From positions 1-39,948 of IMG/VR virus record IMGVR_UViG_3300030061_002367: a DNA stretch of 39,948 nt; one strand, written 5' to 3'. The notes under the pieces are model-generated. The model did no database searches and had not been told where the DNA came from. It worked only from the letters and a program-made list of their open reading frames with translations. Positions 17,901 to 30,100 of this stretch are shown one piece after another. How positions within the stretch are numbered: position 1 is the stretch's first letter; each line of letters opens with the position of its first letter. The translations under genes and the position numbers were made by a program. The stretch is from a virus.

Positions 17901-19502
17901 AATAAAATCTCCCTCAACTTCATAGACCGATACTGCATTTGAGTTTGAAACTGCATCCTTAAGGAATGCAGTTGCACCACTCCTACTACCTTGTACAAAA
18001 GTAGGAACAGAGAGACTTGTTGCTTGATTGAGAACTAAATCTACTGTTGTTTGAACGTCAAACAACGAAAGGTTCCACTCATTAAGGGTATCATTGGATG
18101 TGCTATAAGATCCAGATTCTAATCTATAATCATAAACTCTAGCTACACCAATTTCTCTGCCTGCTGGTGCAGGAGTACCACCAGTTCCATCTGTAGTAAG
18201 ACCAACTCTTTGATCCCTTAAACTAAGAATATATGTATTACCAACTCCAACATCAGGTGATCTCCAAGTTCTATTAACTCTTAAAGTTGGACCAGTATTA
18301 TAAATTATTGATTGATCTTCAATAGTTGCAGTTGTTCTTGGCTTAGGAACATCAATAAAAGTTACACTACTAATATCAATATCATAACCCCGCACAAATG
18401 CTCTACCTGGAGAGAATTTATACAACATGAGGTCATCAGATGGAGTTTGTCCTCCAAAGGTTAATTGACCTGCGCTATATATTCCTCTATTTCCAACTCC
18501 ATTGTTAAGTGATTCATGTACAGATAAATCAAATGCCTTCACATAATAATCACCAGATTCTGCATATGTTCTACTTGCAAGAATATCTGTCCAGTCTTTA
18601 TATCCTACTCCTCCACCAAGATCTCCTCTTTTGGTTTGAGATTTGATATTTCCTGATTCAATAATAGATAATTCAACAAATTGATCATCATTATAGTCAG
18701 TTAGTGGTTTTTTAAATAAACTTAAAGAAATCTTAAGTCTATCTGCACCTGGTGCAGAGTAATTATTAAATCCTTGAGAATTATCATTTAATGCGTCATC
18801 TTCATCAGCATTTACAATTTCTTCGTTTACAAATAAACCAACTCTATAATTAGGATTATTTCCATACTGATCAAGAATTAAAGTTTCTGTATTGACATTG
18901 ACAAAATGCCCATGAACAAAATATACTCCCTCCTGAATTTGAAAAGCAGATCCAGTAGCAGATGCTTCATCAGGGATTGTTGTTGCAAAAGGAGCTCCAA
19001 TAGCAATGGTAGTATTCCCGAGAAGACCAGAAGAGATAATCTGATTACAGGTTAAATTTTCCCCATCGGAGAAAGTTTGAGTTGCATTATTTGCGGTACT
19101 TGAATTTAAATAGTTAATATAAAGAGTAAGATTTCCTCTCTCAGAATTTTCTGGAAGAAGAACTTTATCTACAACAGCACTTACTCCAGAAGATTCTCCA
19201 GTAATTTTAGTTCCAACTAATTGTTCAGCATATGCTGCTACAGGAACTCCTAGATAAGTATTTTGTAATTGAACACAGTAATATAATTGAGTATATCCTG
19301 TATTACCAGGAATTACTTTTGCACCTTCTTTGAAAAAATGCTGCCCAAATTTTTCAATCTGATTTTGAAGAATCGATTGTAAAGTAGTTAATTCTCTTGC
19401 CTGAACTGGATATCCAGGTTTAAATAACACCTTATGGTAGTCATCTACCGGATCAAAGTCATCAAAATATGGTGCTACATTAAGGTTCGTTTGCTGTGGC
19501 AT
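11925..19502 (-). CDS. Giant DUF4815-type baseplate/tail-fibre-network protein, 2525 aa
   Basis: The N-terminus YFDDFDPVDDYHKVLFKPGY, followed by QARELTTLQSILQNQIEKFG, is the signature of the DUF4815 family of phage structural proteins. A central region (about residues 1140-1260) has a coiled stretch (KKLENRISSLEYYTSL). Around residues 1330-1480 lie a Trp-rich segment, a poly-Thr run (RTTTTTT) and SRDLIPFMRSRNVEF with FFDGEQV, a motif common in large tail proteins. From about 1697 (GWYDPLAQSFLVEEE) comes a beta-sandwich-like domain. The remainder contains Gly-rich GNGYQTGDVV and EEIIEYSSV...SRGSN modules shared with gp7, gp15 and gp14. The gene occupies the place of T4 genes 9 and 10, so it may be the gp9/gp10-equivalent linking the baseplate to fibres; that equivalence is inferred from position only. 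The start lies 6 nt after the gp8 stop. Confidence 0.88.
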   Translation of the reverse strand: MPQQTNLNVAPYFDDFDPVDDYHKVLFKPGYPVQARELTTLQSILQNQIEKFGQHFFKEGAKVIPGNTGYTQLYYCVQLQNTYLGVPVAAYAEQLVGTKITGESSGVSAVVDKVLLPENSERGNLTLYINYLNSSTANNATQTFSDGENLTCNQIISSGLLGNTTIAIGAPFATTIPDEASATGSAFQIQEGVYFVHGHFVNVNTETLILDQYGNNPNYRVGLFVNEEIVNADEDDALNDNSQGFNNYSAPGADRLKISLSLFKKPLTDYNDDQFVELSIIESGNIKSQTKRGDLGGGVGYKDWTDILASRTYAESGDYYVKAFDLSVHESLNNGVGNRGIYSAGQLTFGGQTPSDDLMLYKFSPGRAFVRGYDIDISSVTFIDVPKPRTTATIEDQSIIYNTGPTLRVNRTWRSPDVGVGNTYILSLRDQRVGLTTDGTGGTPAPAGREIGVARVYDYRLESGSYSTSNDTLNEWNLSLFDVQTTVDLVLNQATSLSVPTFVQGSRSGATAFLKDAVSNSNAVSVYEVEGDFIPNEPLVFNGINDGRIATAVTSYALSDVKSVFGSNNRLTGVSTFAADVVQSPIIRVGVATISPASSGVSTIRSTSNALPGLFKVGDLVEYTNTSLTLTDVSLARVSNVGIDSIGITAVTNVPGIVFGDLPTVSLNVSDLKLVTTKLDPSSDSTLYTRLPRTDIESVDFTNASLTIRKVLSVDIASGQLSSNISAGPNETFLPFDEERYALIRSDGTTEALSADKLTIASGGTALNIFGLGSNDTGASLIVSLKKVKPTSKIKIKNRVKSIIVDKSNSASSGIGSTTLNDGLVYGGGNYPYGTRVQDATISLNVPDVIDVHGVFESADTNNATAPKISLININSTSTTTGELTVGESFIGQTSGANGILAETLTSAQISYISKNDSKFVEGETVIFQETAIQAIVSVITSDSFDISENYKFRTGQEDTFYDQGRIIRKENKSAPAKKLKIYYKSASFDSTDNGDLTTVESYKNFDYSTEIKGINGDANTDILDIRPRVSEYTVAEGARSPLEFFGRSFNADGNSASNALASDETILTTFSHYLGRIDRVFLDKRGKFQILYGTPSEIPQPPNPIDNALEVATVTLPPYLYNVSQASLRFLEHKRYQMKDIKKLENRISSLEYYTSLSLLEANTANLFVPDGEGLNRFKSGFFVDNFTGFNAQETSAPIKNSIDRAHKEIRPRHYTNSIDLIFGPVVNVDPTADLNFAVVEGNNIRKANDVITLDYSEVEYINQPFATRTESVTPFLISFWQGTMELNPASDTWVDTVRIEPKVIDVEGDYASQVALLEQTEGLDPQTGFAPIVWNSWETNWTGFEFNDTTTRRTTVSDGGTRGVGGWINGGSGVARLVRTTTTTTVEDTIRETIRTDEQSRTGSQLFVHEQFDRESVGDRTVSRDLIPFMRSRNVEFISKKMKPLTRMHAFFDGEQVDKYCVPKLLEISMQSGTFQVGETVIGRMSRPGLGPVTRQLIGEEAKITFRVAQSNHREGEYNAPDQVFREDPYNGTSLSAVYSATSTILNIDTFSLSNEAQGEYSGRIAEEMILKGSTSGAEAVITGHRLVSDLAANLIGSFFIPNPNSVNHPRFETGTKTFTLTNDEDNDPDVATTIAEEAFAASGTLETVQENIISVRNARIERRQEFQERNVNTNLGTQVVGSQVVGQTTSEVTIGWYDPLAQSFLVEEESGVFVTKCDIYFRTKDDMDIPCVFQLRTMQNGFPTQKILPFSEIVLDPADIETSDDGSVSTTIQFKAPVFLEGGSEYAIALASNSTKYSVYISRIGENDLLSDAFISNQPYLGSLFKSQNASTWEASQWEDLKFVMYRANFLESGTIDFYSPKLSEGNRQIPVLQPDCLEVSSRTIRVGLGTTVQDSGYQLGNTFFQGASHVNKTNATGTLIGVAGTIPRTALAISNAGIGLTPTDGSHTFTGVNLVTLSGSGRGAQATVAVTNGQVTSATITGSGGNGYQTGDVVGINTIGAGSVGRNVRLTVSGIGKTSELILDNVQGDFTVSGPQLNYFNSVGIAQTLNNDLPAAPGGNVQISTINEITDGLHIKVNHQNHGMYFTDNRVIVSGVLPDVKPTKLTSEYSSNSTSGLAVESATAFSNFENVSVGSTNRGYLLIGEEIIEYSSVDGNTIGGSISRGSNPITYSTGTPVYKYELGGVCLHRINKTHNLNDVSIGSSITFDSYNIKLDMSEKFNVNNDDRSDDVLGFPKLYMGITGSTGGQNVKATQNMPFEIITPIIQNVTTRGTSISAEVRTVTGQSLSGNEIAYLDAGFEPIVPNTPNYLSSTRLICSKVNEDAKLTNIEGAKSMQMRVNMVTTDSYISPVIDGQRVSTILSSNRIDSQITDIANDARVKGILTDPTACQYISKEIRLENAATSLKVIFDAHINDFCDARVLYAISNKDGFDPIFIPFPGYKNLDSKGQIIDIANNNGESDSFVSKTPTYGFDSSSIEFKEHTFSIDELPSFKVYRIKILLTGTNQTYVPRAKNLRVIALA

Positions 19503-19508
19503 AATTCT

Positions 19509-21059
19509 TTAGAACTGCAAAATAATTTTGATATCTTCTTTTTGGTTAGATGATCTAGTAATTGAAGGTCTGTTATCAACGTAAATAATATTTCCTGCGT
19601 GTTTTTTAACCTCAGGACCTGCAATTCCACTTGTAAATGACTGACCAAGATAATATGTACGATTATTTATTACGGTTGTGATGCCGGTAAAGTTCTCATC
19701 AATCTCCAAAATAGATCCAGTTGAGGGTGTAATTTGAATATTTCCTCCAGTATCTGGAGAAGATGTAAATTCAGTTACATTAAATCCATAGGTTGGGTTT
19801 GTAATTCCAATTCCAGCAGTTGTAAACCCAAAAGAAGTTTTATCCTGCCAATACTTAAGAACACCCGTCGTTTGATTGTAACTAACAACTCTACCAACAG
19901 CAGTTGATGCTGTCGCAACAGTTTGAGTAAATGTTGAGTCCGCATCAAAAAGAGCAGAACTATATCCAATTCCAGTCAGTTTAATTGCGCCAAGAACACT
20001 TGCTTTATCAGATGTCAATACATTTCCAGTTGAAACTTCTGGATTTTCAATAACACCTACCCTTGCAATTTGGTTTCCCGTAATAAAATCAGGATTTTCG
20101 TTATCATTTTCAATTCTAGAATATAATAAAACATTATATGCACCCAACTCTCTATAGATGTCTTTTCCATGGCCACCTTGAGGAGGCACAATAACATCAA
20201 ATCTTGGAATTGTAGTTCCAGTGGGAACATTACCACTGGATAGATTTACACTCCCATAACTATAACTAGATCCTTGATTGGAAATAGTAACTCCACTAAC
20301 CTTAGAATCTGCTCCAACTGTTATTGTACACTCTGCACCAGATCCATCACCTTCAATCGGAACTCTTGTATAAGTTGAGTTAGCAGTTCCAATACCAACT
20401 CCAGCATTAGTAACTGTTACGATTTTAATTGATCCATCCACAGCATTATCTCTAACAGGAGCATTATCTCCACTAGATCCCCAGTTAGCAGGAACTGGCA
20501 TAAAATCTGTAGATTCAAACTTTACAACTTCATTTGCTTTGATAGTATAAAGATACTTCCAAATGTATCCATCACCACTTGATCCAGCAGATCTTGGTTC
20601 TAAATCAGTGAATGTTGGTTCATCCAGAGATGGTCTTCCATTTGGATTGTCTGGATCAGTTCCGTTTTGTAGGCAAATATAAACTCTAAAATCACTATTC
20701 AACACATAATAAAATGCGGAATATAAATTAGTTGCACCAGATACGGATGCAGTGTTAGTAACACTGTAATCATGCCTATACATGTCATATGTTGTACCTG
20801 ATGTCCAAGTCCTTTTAGGAATTACTTGTCTAACATCAGAAGAATTAATTTTCTTCACAGCGATCATTGTATCCCAATAATCATTCTCCTCAGAAAAATT
20901 ATCTTTCGGTGCAGGAGGCGATGCATCCCAGTCACTTTGATAATCTGATGGATTTGGTAATCCAATAAAAGAATAATATGCATTGGAACTGGAACTAACT
21001 CCAGATACAAAATTTTTCGCATTCAAAATTCTAATTTGATCAGTTATAATTGCAGCCAT
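19509..21059 (-). CDS. gp8: Baseplate wedge subunit, T4 gp8-like
   Basis: gp8 is a dimeric wedge protein that binds gp7, gp10 and gp6. The 516-aa product aligns with T4 gp8 (334 aa) at three fixed points: RQVIPKRTW (T4 DAVIPRRDW), GDGYIWKYLYTI (T4 GDGYVWEYLFEI), and the C-terminal GNIIYVDNRPSITRS...KIILQF (T4 GEMIYMENRPPIIMA...NILFTF). About 180 extra residues lie between the second and third points. They are Gly/Ser/Thr-rich and contain NAGVGIGTANS and GSSYSYG repeats similar to those in gp14. The gene is preceded by a late-type promoter in a 41-nt intergenic gap. The order gp7-gp8 is that of T4. Confidence 0.95.
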   Translation of the reverse strand: MAAIITDQIRILNAKNFVSGVSSSSNAYYSFIGLPNPSDYQSDWDASPPAPKDNFSEENDYWDTMIAVKKINSSDVRQVIPKRTWTSGTTYDMYRHDYSVTNTASVSGATNLYSAFYYVLNSDFRVYICLQNGTDPDNPNGRPSLDEPTFTDLEPRSAGSSGDGYIWKYLYTIKANEVVKFESTDFMPVPANWGSSGDNAPVRDNAVDGSIKIVTVTNAGVGIGTANSTYTRVPIEGDGSGAECTITVGADSKVSGVTISNQGSSYSYGSVNLSSGNVPTGTTIPRFDVIVPPQGGHGKDIYRELGAYNVLLYSRIENDNENPDFITGNQIARVGVIENPEVSTGNVLTSDKASVLGAIKLTGIGYSSALFDADSTFTQTVATASTAVGRVVSYNQTTGVLKYWQDKTSFGFTTAGIGITNPTYGFNVTEFTSSPDTGGNIQITPSTGSILEIDENFTGITTVINNRTYYLGQSFTSGIAGPEVKKHAGNIIYVDNRPSITRSSNQKEDIKIILQF

Positions 21060-21087
21060 TTTGTCCCAGTTTAATGGAGTTTTTTTT

Positions 21088-21095
21088 TATTTATT
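21088..21095 (-). promoter_or_regulatory. T4-type late promoter element AATAAATA
   Basis: AATAAATA on the minus strand in the gap between gp7 and gp8, 28 nt upstream of the gp8 ATG, followed by an A-tract. This allows gp8 and downstream genes to be transcribed without reading through the 13-kb gp7 gene. Confidence 0.6.
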
Positions 21096-21100
21096 AAACA

Positions 21101-24100
21101 TTAAGTGGCGTAGTTCTTGAATTTCAATGGAGCAGATCTCTCTACTCTTGTCGATGTAGTAATTCCAAGAATGCCATTTTCAGTATATGCAGTGTAACTA
21201 TTTAATCCTGCTCTTGACGTTAGTGTAATTTTCCCCCAACTATAATCACCATATCCAGCGACAGTTGATGTAGATTGTGTTCCAATACCACTAGTATTAA
21301 ATTTTGGTTGGGTTACATTAGTAAATACCCTTCTACAAACAGTTGTTCCAATTCCAACACCAGCAGCATCTAAGCGAATTGTTCTGGTGATGTTTTTAGA
21401 GTGTGCAACAACATATACATTATCAACAAAAGATTTACCAACACCTGCAGTTCCACCAGATTGATTAAGTGATGTAATCGATGTTGTTATAGATCCAACA
21501 TTAGAATTAGAAACAATGAAGAAATCTCCTTGCTCCAGTCCACTCAAGGTTACTGCTGTTCCAACTATGGATTCATCTCTTAATTTAGAATTAAATGGGA
21601 TATGTAAGTCAAAGACGAATTGTGTAGTAAGTCCACTGGTTGTAGTGGTTCCAAATCCAACAATTATTCCAGAGTCACCTGCATAATCTGCAACCAAGTT
21701 CTCTTCTTCACTATAACTTGGTTCACTTATGAGAACAACAGGTGGATTTGTATTTGTATACCCAGTTCCAGCATTTGTAATAGTAATAGAAGAAATTGTT
21801 TCTCCTACGCCAATTACTGGATTCGCTGTTGCTGTTACAAATCCAACAGATGGAGATCCAACAGTAACTGTAGCAGTACTGTATCCAACACCACCATCAG
21901 ATAGGACAATAGATAAAATAGTACCAGTACCACTTACAACAGCAGTTGCTGCTGCTCCAGAAGTCACTGCCTGAGTTGCAAACTTAAACTTATTCTGGAA
22001 GGTCAACGCAGTATCATTTTCGTTTTGTGCGTTAAAGACGGGTCTTAACCTATCAACATAGATTGTTGTAGATCCAATACCAACTGACTTAGTAATATAT
22101 GCATATGGATGAATTTGTGGTTCATAAAGTTCTCTATCTTTCCCTACACGTTTTTCATTAATAAGTTTGTCTTCAGTTTGTCTACACCACTTAACCCTTC
22201 TTGATAGAGTTTCATCTTCAGTATTTCCTGGACCAAAATATGCAAATGTTTCAACTTGGTCTGTGGAATTAATATTAGTTACTGTTCTTGCCTCTTCTTG
22301 GAGATTAGCAGACTGGCCAGCAGTTTTATCATATCCAAGAGTTAATGTATCTCCTACTTTAACAGTTTCAATAACCTCTCTAAAGATAACATCAGTGTCA
22401 TCTCCGGTTCCTTTATAGAAAAGGATCTTACAACTATCACCTGTCTTTGGTGGTTCTGCAAATTTTATTACACTACCACCTGGGAATTCATAACCTTTAC
22501 CTGGTTCTTGAAGAATATCATTAATAGTAACAATAAGAACTTTTTCAACATCAACCTTAGATCCTCTTGGAGATCTAATAGAAATTTGATTGCCTGCAAG
22601 GGAAAGATTAAAAGATCTAGTTGCTCCATCAAAAAGAACTGATGGATCATCAAGTGGTTGAAGAACACCAACACTCCATCCAGTAAACTCATCAGAGAAT
22701 ACTTTTTGAACTGTTAACTCAAAGTTTCTAAAGTTGCTAGTTGTTCCTGTTGTAGGAATTCCAGTAAGGCCACCAGTTGGAATAGTAAGAACCTCTCCCT
22801 CTTTATATCCAACACCTTTATTATTGATAGAGAAGTCAACTATACTAGAACCATTACCAACAACAATATCAACCGTTCCATTTAATCCAGAGTTTGCTGC
22901 ACCAACATAATTAATAGGAATGTTTGTATACGACAATGGATCATCAACAAACAGAGACAGAGGTCTATTGACCTTACCACATCTATTGTAGAAGTGAGGA
23001 CATGTTGAGATTCCAGTATTAACTACAAATGATGTGGGTGAAAGAACTGCTATAACTGAGGAACCGCCAGATGCAAAGTCATTTCCACTAGCAGATTTAT
23101 TCTTCTTCCTTGGTGCATTGATAATTGCACCTTGGATTGTTCCACCACTCTGATAGAATGTTGGAACTGTAGATGGACCAGTGTTAACAACAAATTTGGT
23201 AGAATTGACAATTTCAATAACTGAAACTCCACAATATGCAGGATCAGTTGTTCTTGGATATGTGTGAGTAGAACCACCATTATCAAGACCACAAGTGAAT
23301 GCAATACCTGTTAAAACAACTCCTTTTCCTACTTGTAAGAGGTGTGGTGTTGCAGTAGTGATAGTAGTAACACCAGTTAGATTATTATAATCGGCATCAG
23401 AGACATTAACCGGTGGCGCATATGTACAAGTAAATGCAATACCAGACAACTGAATTGCTTCACCCTCACTTAATCCGTGAGCAGTGGATGTTGTAACAGT
23501 TGTTATTCCTGTAATGGAACTATATCCAACGTTAGTGATCGATTTTGCAGGATAGAACCTTGGAGTTGAGTTGTTAGTTACAGAAATAGCAGTGGAGACG
23601 TTTCCATTAATAATAGTTGCAAATCCAACATGATATATTGATGTTTCAATACCAACACTTGTAGAAGCAGCACTGACGTTAACAAATCCAATTGGAGGAT
23701 TTGATACAATAACGCGAGCTCTGGTTCCTGTGGGAATTCCTACAGATAATGAATCATCTGTATGGAATCTCACAAAGGTTGATGCAGATGATACAATAGT
23801 TCCAGAAATATAAGCGTCAGCAACTCTTCCAAATTGGATTTCGCAGTTAGACCCGGTATTCAATTGAGGAAGAAGATCAAGAACACTTCCTGTATTAGGG
23901 ATAAACACGTTAGTAGAACCAATTCCTACAAACTCATTAGTATCAACAAGAAATTCATACTTTTCAGCAGCTCTATATCCAGATCCAGTATTACCAATTG
24001 CAACATCAGTAAGAACTCCCACATTAGTGACCTTAGCAGTTGCACCTGCAGAAACTAAAGGTTGATAACCAAATCCCTCGGTTGATCCAAGTGAAAGAAG

Positions 24101-27100
24101 AACACCGCCAACAGGTAATCCAGAGGTATTGGCATCTGTAGTTGTAGATGAAGCAGTTCCAGTGAAAGCAATGGTTGTAATACCAGCTTTCTCGCCTAGT
24201 GTAAAGTCTCTACCAAGTCCAGGACCCTGTAGAATATCATTTACAAGAACGATTGCATTTCCAGTTGAAATTCCACTAATATCTGATGATCCAATAGAAG
24301 TTAGTGAGTATACTGAGGTATTACCATCAAATTTATTTGAAAGACTATCAAAAAGATAATTTGTATGATAAGTATCATTTGTAGTATCTTCAACACCAGA
24401 TCTCATAAACATTCTTCCTTGGAAAGAAGAACTTGCTGAAACACCTTCCCAATCTCTTTCATCTGGTGGATTTGTTGTGCTACCAATTGGAACGAGTCCA
24501 TAAGGTGCCTCGGCAAAGTGAAGAACACTATCGGTGATATTGTAATTTCCAACAACTTTGGTAATTGGTTCTCCGGTGTTTCCGGTGCCAATTTTTGTTC
24601 CAAGTTGCCCTCTTCTAACTCGGACTGAATTTGTACTTCCTACACCAACGGAAGTAATTTTCATAATCTCATTACCCATTTTAACGAGATCAGATCCAAA
24701 GTATGATTGAATACCGCTTATTTTTATAACATTATCAACTGTGCTTACATTAGTAGAAAGACCAGTTGTTTGTGATGTAGAAACAATTGGAGACTGAATT
24801 AAATTATCAAGTGCAATTAGACATCTTGAATTCTGATTAGTTGCACTAAATCTATGCGAAGTTCCAATTCCAACACTCGTAAGTTCCATAGGAATTGCAA
24901 TCTTCTTAAGAGCATTTTCTGCAGTAGATGCAAGTTGAATCTTATCGTCACCAACTTTAATTGCATATAGATCAATATCAATTGGTAAGAATTCAGTATT
25001 ACCAACTCCAGGAATATTTGTTAATCCAATACCAATGGAGGAAGTAATACCACCATTTCTGTCATAACGAATCCTTTCTCCAGAAACAAAGAAGTGATTT
25101 GGAATACTAATTGTATTTGCACTAATACTAATAATGTCAGAATCATTTCCTAAGAAATATTTTTCAAATATAGGTGCAGACCTGTGCTCTAATGTAAAAG
25201 TTTTCTTAACCGCATTTTCTGTTCCTTCATATCTCGAATAATTTGTGACAAATAGTCCATTACCAAAGTCTCTTTGATCTCTACTATCATCCTCAATTCT
25301 TAATGCTTGGGTATAAGCCTTAACGTCAACAGCAATATTTGCCTGTGGAGTGAATGTCAATGAAACTCCACCACCAGAATTAACTCTGGCACCAAAAGTT
25401 CCGAGTCCAGAATATGGCATGTCGTTTTCAGTTTCAACAATACCAAATTCCTGAACTTCTACCTCTCCTGTTCCATCTTCATTGCTATCAGTATCAATAA
25501 GAACAAGTTCTCTCATTTCATAGGTATTATTTGTTTTATCAGTGATTGATACCATAAAATATGCAGAATCGTAATCACTAATATAATCCGCTACAGTGGT
25601 TATACCTGGGGTTCCAGAAGCAGAGATCGCTGTTGATCCACCCTCAAGAATAGCATGTTTCATTTGATCTGTACTAAGACCAGATATAGCATCAGTACCA
25701 AAACCAATCTGCATGGTGTTACATGTCATTGCAGCACTAACACTTGGTATAAAGTCAACTTTCAGTAAATTGCTAGCAAGATATGGATAATAAGTTCCAA
25801 ATCCTGTGCCACTGAATGATGTACTATTATCGGTAGTCATTAATCTACCAAATTCGGTTACACTAACTTCACTGTCATCATGAATTATGTTTAGTTCATT
25901 ATATTCATGATCGTTAGTTGCTGGATCTGAAATAAGAGACATCACCTTAAGTGATCTAGTTGTTGCGGCAGTTGATACAATTGTTGTTCTAACTCCACCA
26001 CCTGAAGGAAGAGCAACACTACTTGTACGAATATCTACAGATCCATTTCCTAGAACTATAGAAGTTCCGAGACCCACAACATTATCATCCAAATGATAGG
26101 CAAGACTGACAATTTGATAATCATTGATTGCAAATTTTCTAGGGAAGAACTGTAGAGATCCTTGTGTCCCAGAAATTTTAAAATCAAAATCTGCAAGTTC
26201 ACCTTGACTATACATTCTTCCATATTGATTGAAATATGCAAATCTTCCATCCTGAATCATATTGACAATTCCAAATTGTCTTTCACTTTCAAATCTTTCA
26301 TCCTTAAAGTAGATAAAATATTTCAAGAATCTGCTGTTGGTGACATTAAATTCGTCAATCAATTGGAATCTAGTTGCCCTTGGATTACTATTAAACAGAT
26401 GACTAACATCATCAAAATCAACGGCTCTGTTTCCAAATGACTCGAAGAAGTCTGTTAGAATTCTACTTGCAAAGATAATTTCATCAGAAAATATACTACC
26501 AGAAGAATTAAGTGAATTTTCTAAAGCAAGATCAAAATCTTGAGTACAATTCAAGTTTCCAATGCTGTAAAGATCATTAACGACAGTAAAATATGAAAGT
26601 TCTGTAGTCAACCCAACTCTCATAGAGTTTGATTGAACTTCACTAAACTCTGCTGGAGTTTCTAATTGATAATCAGAGAATTTTTTAAATCCTGCTGTGT
26701 GATTTGTTGTACTTACAACATCGTTCCAAGTATCAAAATCAACTCTTGATCTTAATGAATATGAGAAGTTTTGATAATAAAAACTATCTTGAACTCTCTG
26801 CATATTGGCATTGAGGAATCCAGAGTTAGTATTAGATCCTTTAATAATTCTAGATGAAGCATCAGTGTTGAGAATTGACTCATATGTTTCCACACGATCA
26901 GCAATTCCTTGAGTCTTAGAAGCGAGACCTTCAATTACTTCACCTGCTGTGAAGTTTTTGGATGCAGAAATTCTAAGAGTTCCAGTTTTTCTATCCCAGC
27001 TCTCAACAGTTCCTGAAGTCGTAGGAGATTTAACTTCTTCTCCATCAAGGAATTCATTATCCTTAAGTGAGATGTTAAAAATAGGGAAATGTCTTTCTGC

Positions 27101-30100
27101 AATAACTCTTCCTGAAGAATTAAATTTATTAAACTCTCCAATAAAATCTCCTTTAGACTTGTCAAATAAACCTTCCATACTATAACTAAAGGTAGCACCA
27201 ACTCCACCTAAATTTTTATCTACAGCAATAATAGGGAACAACTTGTAATTGTGATCAGATGAATTATATCCTATTCCAGTAGATCCAATACCAATACTGA
27301 TGTTTTCAATCATCACTTTATCACCAACTTCAACTGGAAAATCATCTGATGCACTATACCCAACAGATAATTCAGCAGTAACTTCGTTAGTTACTGTGTT
27401 GAATCCAATTGTACTAATTCCACATCCATTAGTATTATAAATTGGTAGAATAGTAGGAATGGTGTTACTCATTCCCTTTGTATTCTTTCGGATAGTTACT
27501 TGGTTATCACCAAGATCATAGTCAAGGTCTACGTCATTGAGAAGTTGATTTGTTTTCCCGTCAAACGCCAACAATCTAGGTGCAGAAGAATAACCTCTTC
27601 CACCTGAAGATATTCCAATAATATCAAATGATTTTAATGATTTAATTTTAACAATATTTGGTAGTGTAATTGATGGTCTAAGTGTTCTATCTGATGGAAA
27701 ATCAAATCCGATGCTCTTAAGATTAGTTTTGGTTATTTTACCAATTTCATTACTCTGTGCCTCTAAAATTACACCTGTACCTCTAGCAGTAGAGACTGTA
27801 GTAATACCAGGTAGAGATTGATAACCCTGCCCACCATTAATAATTTCAAGTTTTCTTATTGAACCCTCAGTATGAGTGCAATCCGTTTCATAGATAATCT
27901 CTGCAGAAGAAGTTGATGAAATGTAAGCAGCTTTTTCTGGGGTTGGTCCCATAGTAAAACTAAATGAATTTGGTGCCGTAGTAGAAATTTTATACTTGCC
28001 ATTATAAATGCTTCTTATAACTGATGCTGTATTATTTTCAAAAACTTCATCGTCAATATTAATTTCTGATTTTGTTGCAGGAAGACTGCCACTCTCATAT
28101 GTTGGATCAAGTCTATAGTAAAGTTCATCTGGTGTATTTTCGTTAACAACTAAAGTAACTTTTGCAATTCCGTCAACACCGACTGTGCCAGATCTAAGAA
28201 CATCATAATCTTTACCATTACTAATTTTTCCAACATACTTATTAGTAAAGTTCTTATCACTGTACAGATTAAACTCAAATGACGGATAATTTGTAGATTG
28301 AGTTTCGTGAGAAAGAGATGAGTTTGTTAAATTAAATGTAACTGTAGAATTTTTATATAATTTTAAAGGTGGGTTAATTGGATTAATTACTCCACCACTA
28401 CCAGTGCTTGCTAAACCAACAGTAGTTGGAATTGCCATGGTAGAATTTTTAAATGTGTTGGAAAATCTAAAAGAGTTTCCATCAATTATAGAAAGATAAT
28501 AAATCCCATTATCTACAAGACCTTGTGTGGGATTAGATTGATCCTCAGTATAAACAATTTTCTGACCGTTTACAAATCCATGATTTTCAATAGTAACTAC
28601 ACCAGTGGAGGTGTTTATTCCAGTAGATGTATATGACTTTGGATTTACAATCAGTTTTCTGTTATAATCATTGTAAGAAATATTAAAGGATGAAGTTATT
28701 CCTGGGTTAACATCTAATACAATATCATGACCGATATGAATTCCATGAGTTTCTCCTGTTGAAACTGTAACGGTATTTTTATTAATAGTTCCTGTTACAA
28801 CACTATGATTAGTCTTAAGACTATGATAAACACCTGATCCAATTCCAATGAATGATAAGGTAGTAATTTTAGTTGAACCAACTACACCCTCAAATATCCC
28901 AGTGCTTCCAAGACTAACTCTTGCAGTTGCTAATCCAATTAAATTGTTTGCAACTTTAGCAACAAACAAATTAGTTCCATTAGCAATAGTCGTACCAATT
29001 CCAGCAGATACATGATTATCAGAGATTACAATACCTTTTCCTGCATTTCCATGAGTATCTTGATTTGATGAATATGTGACTACATCACCAGTCTCAAGTC
29101 CGTGGTCTTTTATGAAAATAGTTTTAGTTGGTATTACAATAGAAGTTGCCCCAATTCCTGGATTTTCAAAGAAAATTGTAGTTCCGATACCAACTCCACC
29201 TGTGCTACCTAATCCAACAACTTCTATTGGATTAAAATATATTTGTTTGTTAACTTTATAATCAAAATCAGTTTTAAATCCAGCAGAAATGCTCAGTTTT
29301 CTTTGAGTTACAGTCGCTGCTGTCCCAACAGTATGAGCAACTCCAATAACACCATTTACGGATCTAAGAACTCTAACTCTTGATAAACGATTATCAACGT
29401 TTAGAACTTTTACTCGTTCTGTTCCAATTTGAATTACATCATTTTCTCTAATATCTGGATAATTTAGATTTCCAGTTAAATTAAAGTATGTGACCAATCC
29501 AGTATATGCAACTGAACCAATTCCATTAGTCGAGATACCTGTACCAGTAACCTTGTATACATTTGTACCAATCCCTGCATTGTAAAATCCTTCAAGGTCA
29601 GATGTAGTTGTCGATACTCCAGTTATTGATATTGTTTCTTGATTTTGAATATTATGAGGGTCATTAGAAAACAGTAAGTATTTTCCTTTCCCATTTGGAT
29701 AAAATTCTACATTTGATATAGAACTAGTGGCTAAACTTACACTATCAACTGGTTTCCCTAAGACGTGTGAGACCCTTGCAGAAACGCCTGTACCGCCTGT
29801 TTCAGTATTATTAAATACAACGGGGTCACCTACCTTGTAATTGATTCCACCGGTTATAATACCGACTCCATCTACACTACCTCTTACTGCATTTTTAATT
29901 TCAACTTCTTGAGATAATTTTGCTGGTAAGGAGAGATACTTATATTGAACATCCTTATCGTCAAATAAATTAAATGGTCTGGTATTTTTTATATAATCTG
30001 ATGTATTGATCTTGTAATCATCTTGATTCGATACCTTTTGGAAATTAAATTCATTTGGTTTTGCGTGGAAGTTTTCTCCAACCAAATATGGGAATTTGGG

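Noticed and set aside
21081-21088. T-run between gp7 and gp8 as a terminator
   Set aside because: No GC stem precedes it on the minus strand; it is simply the A-tract beside the late promoter.
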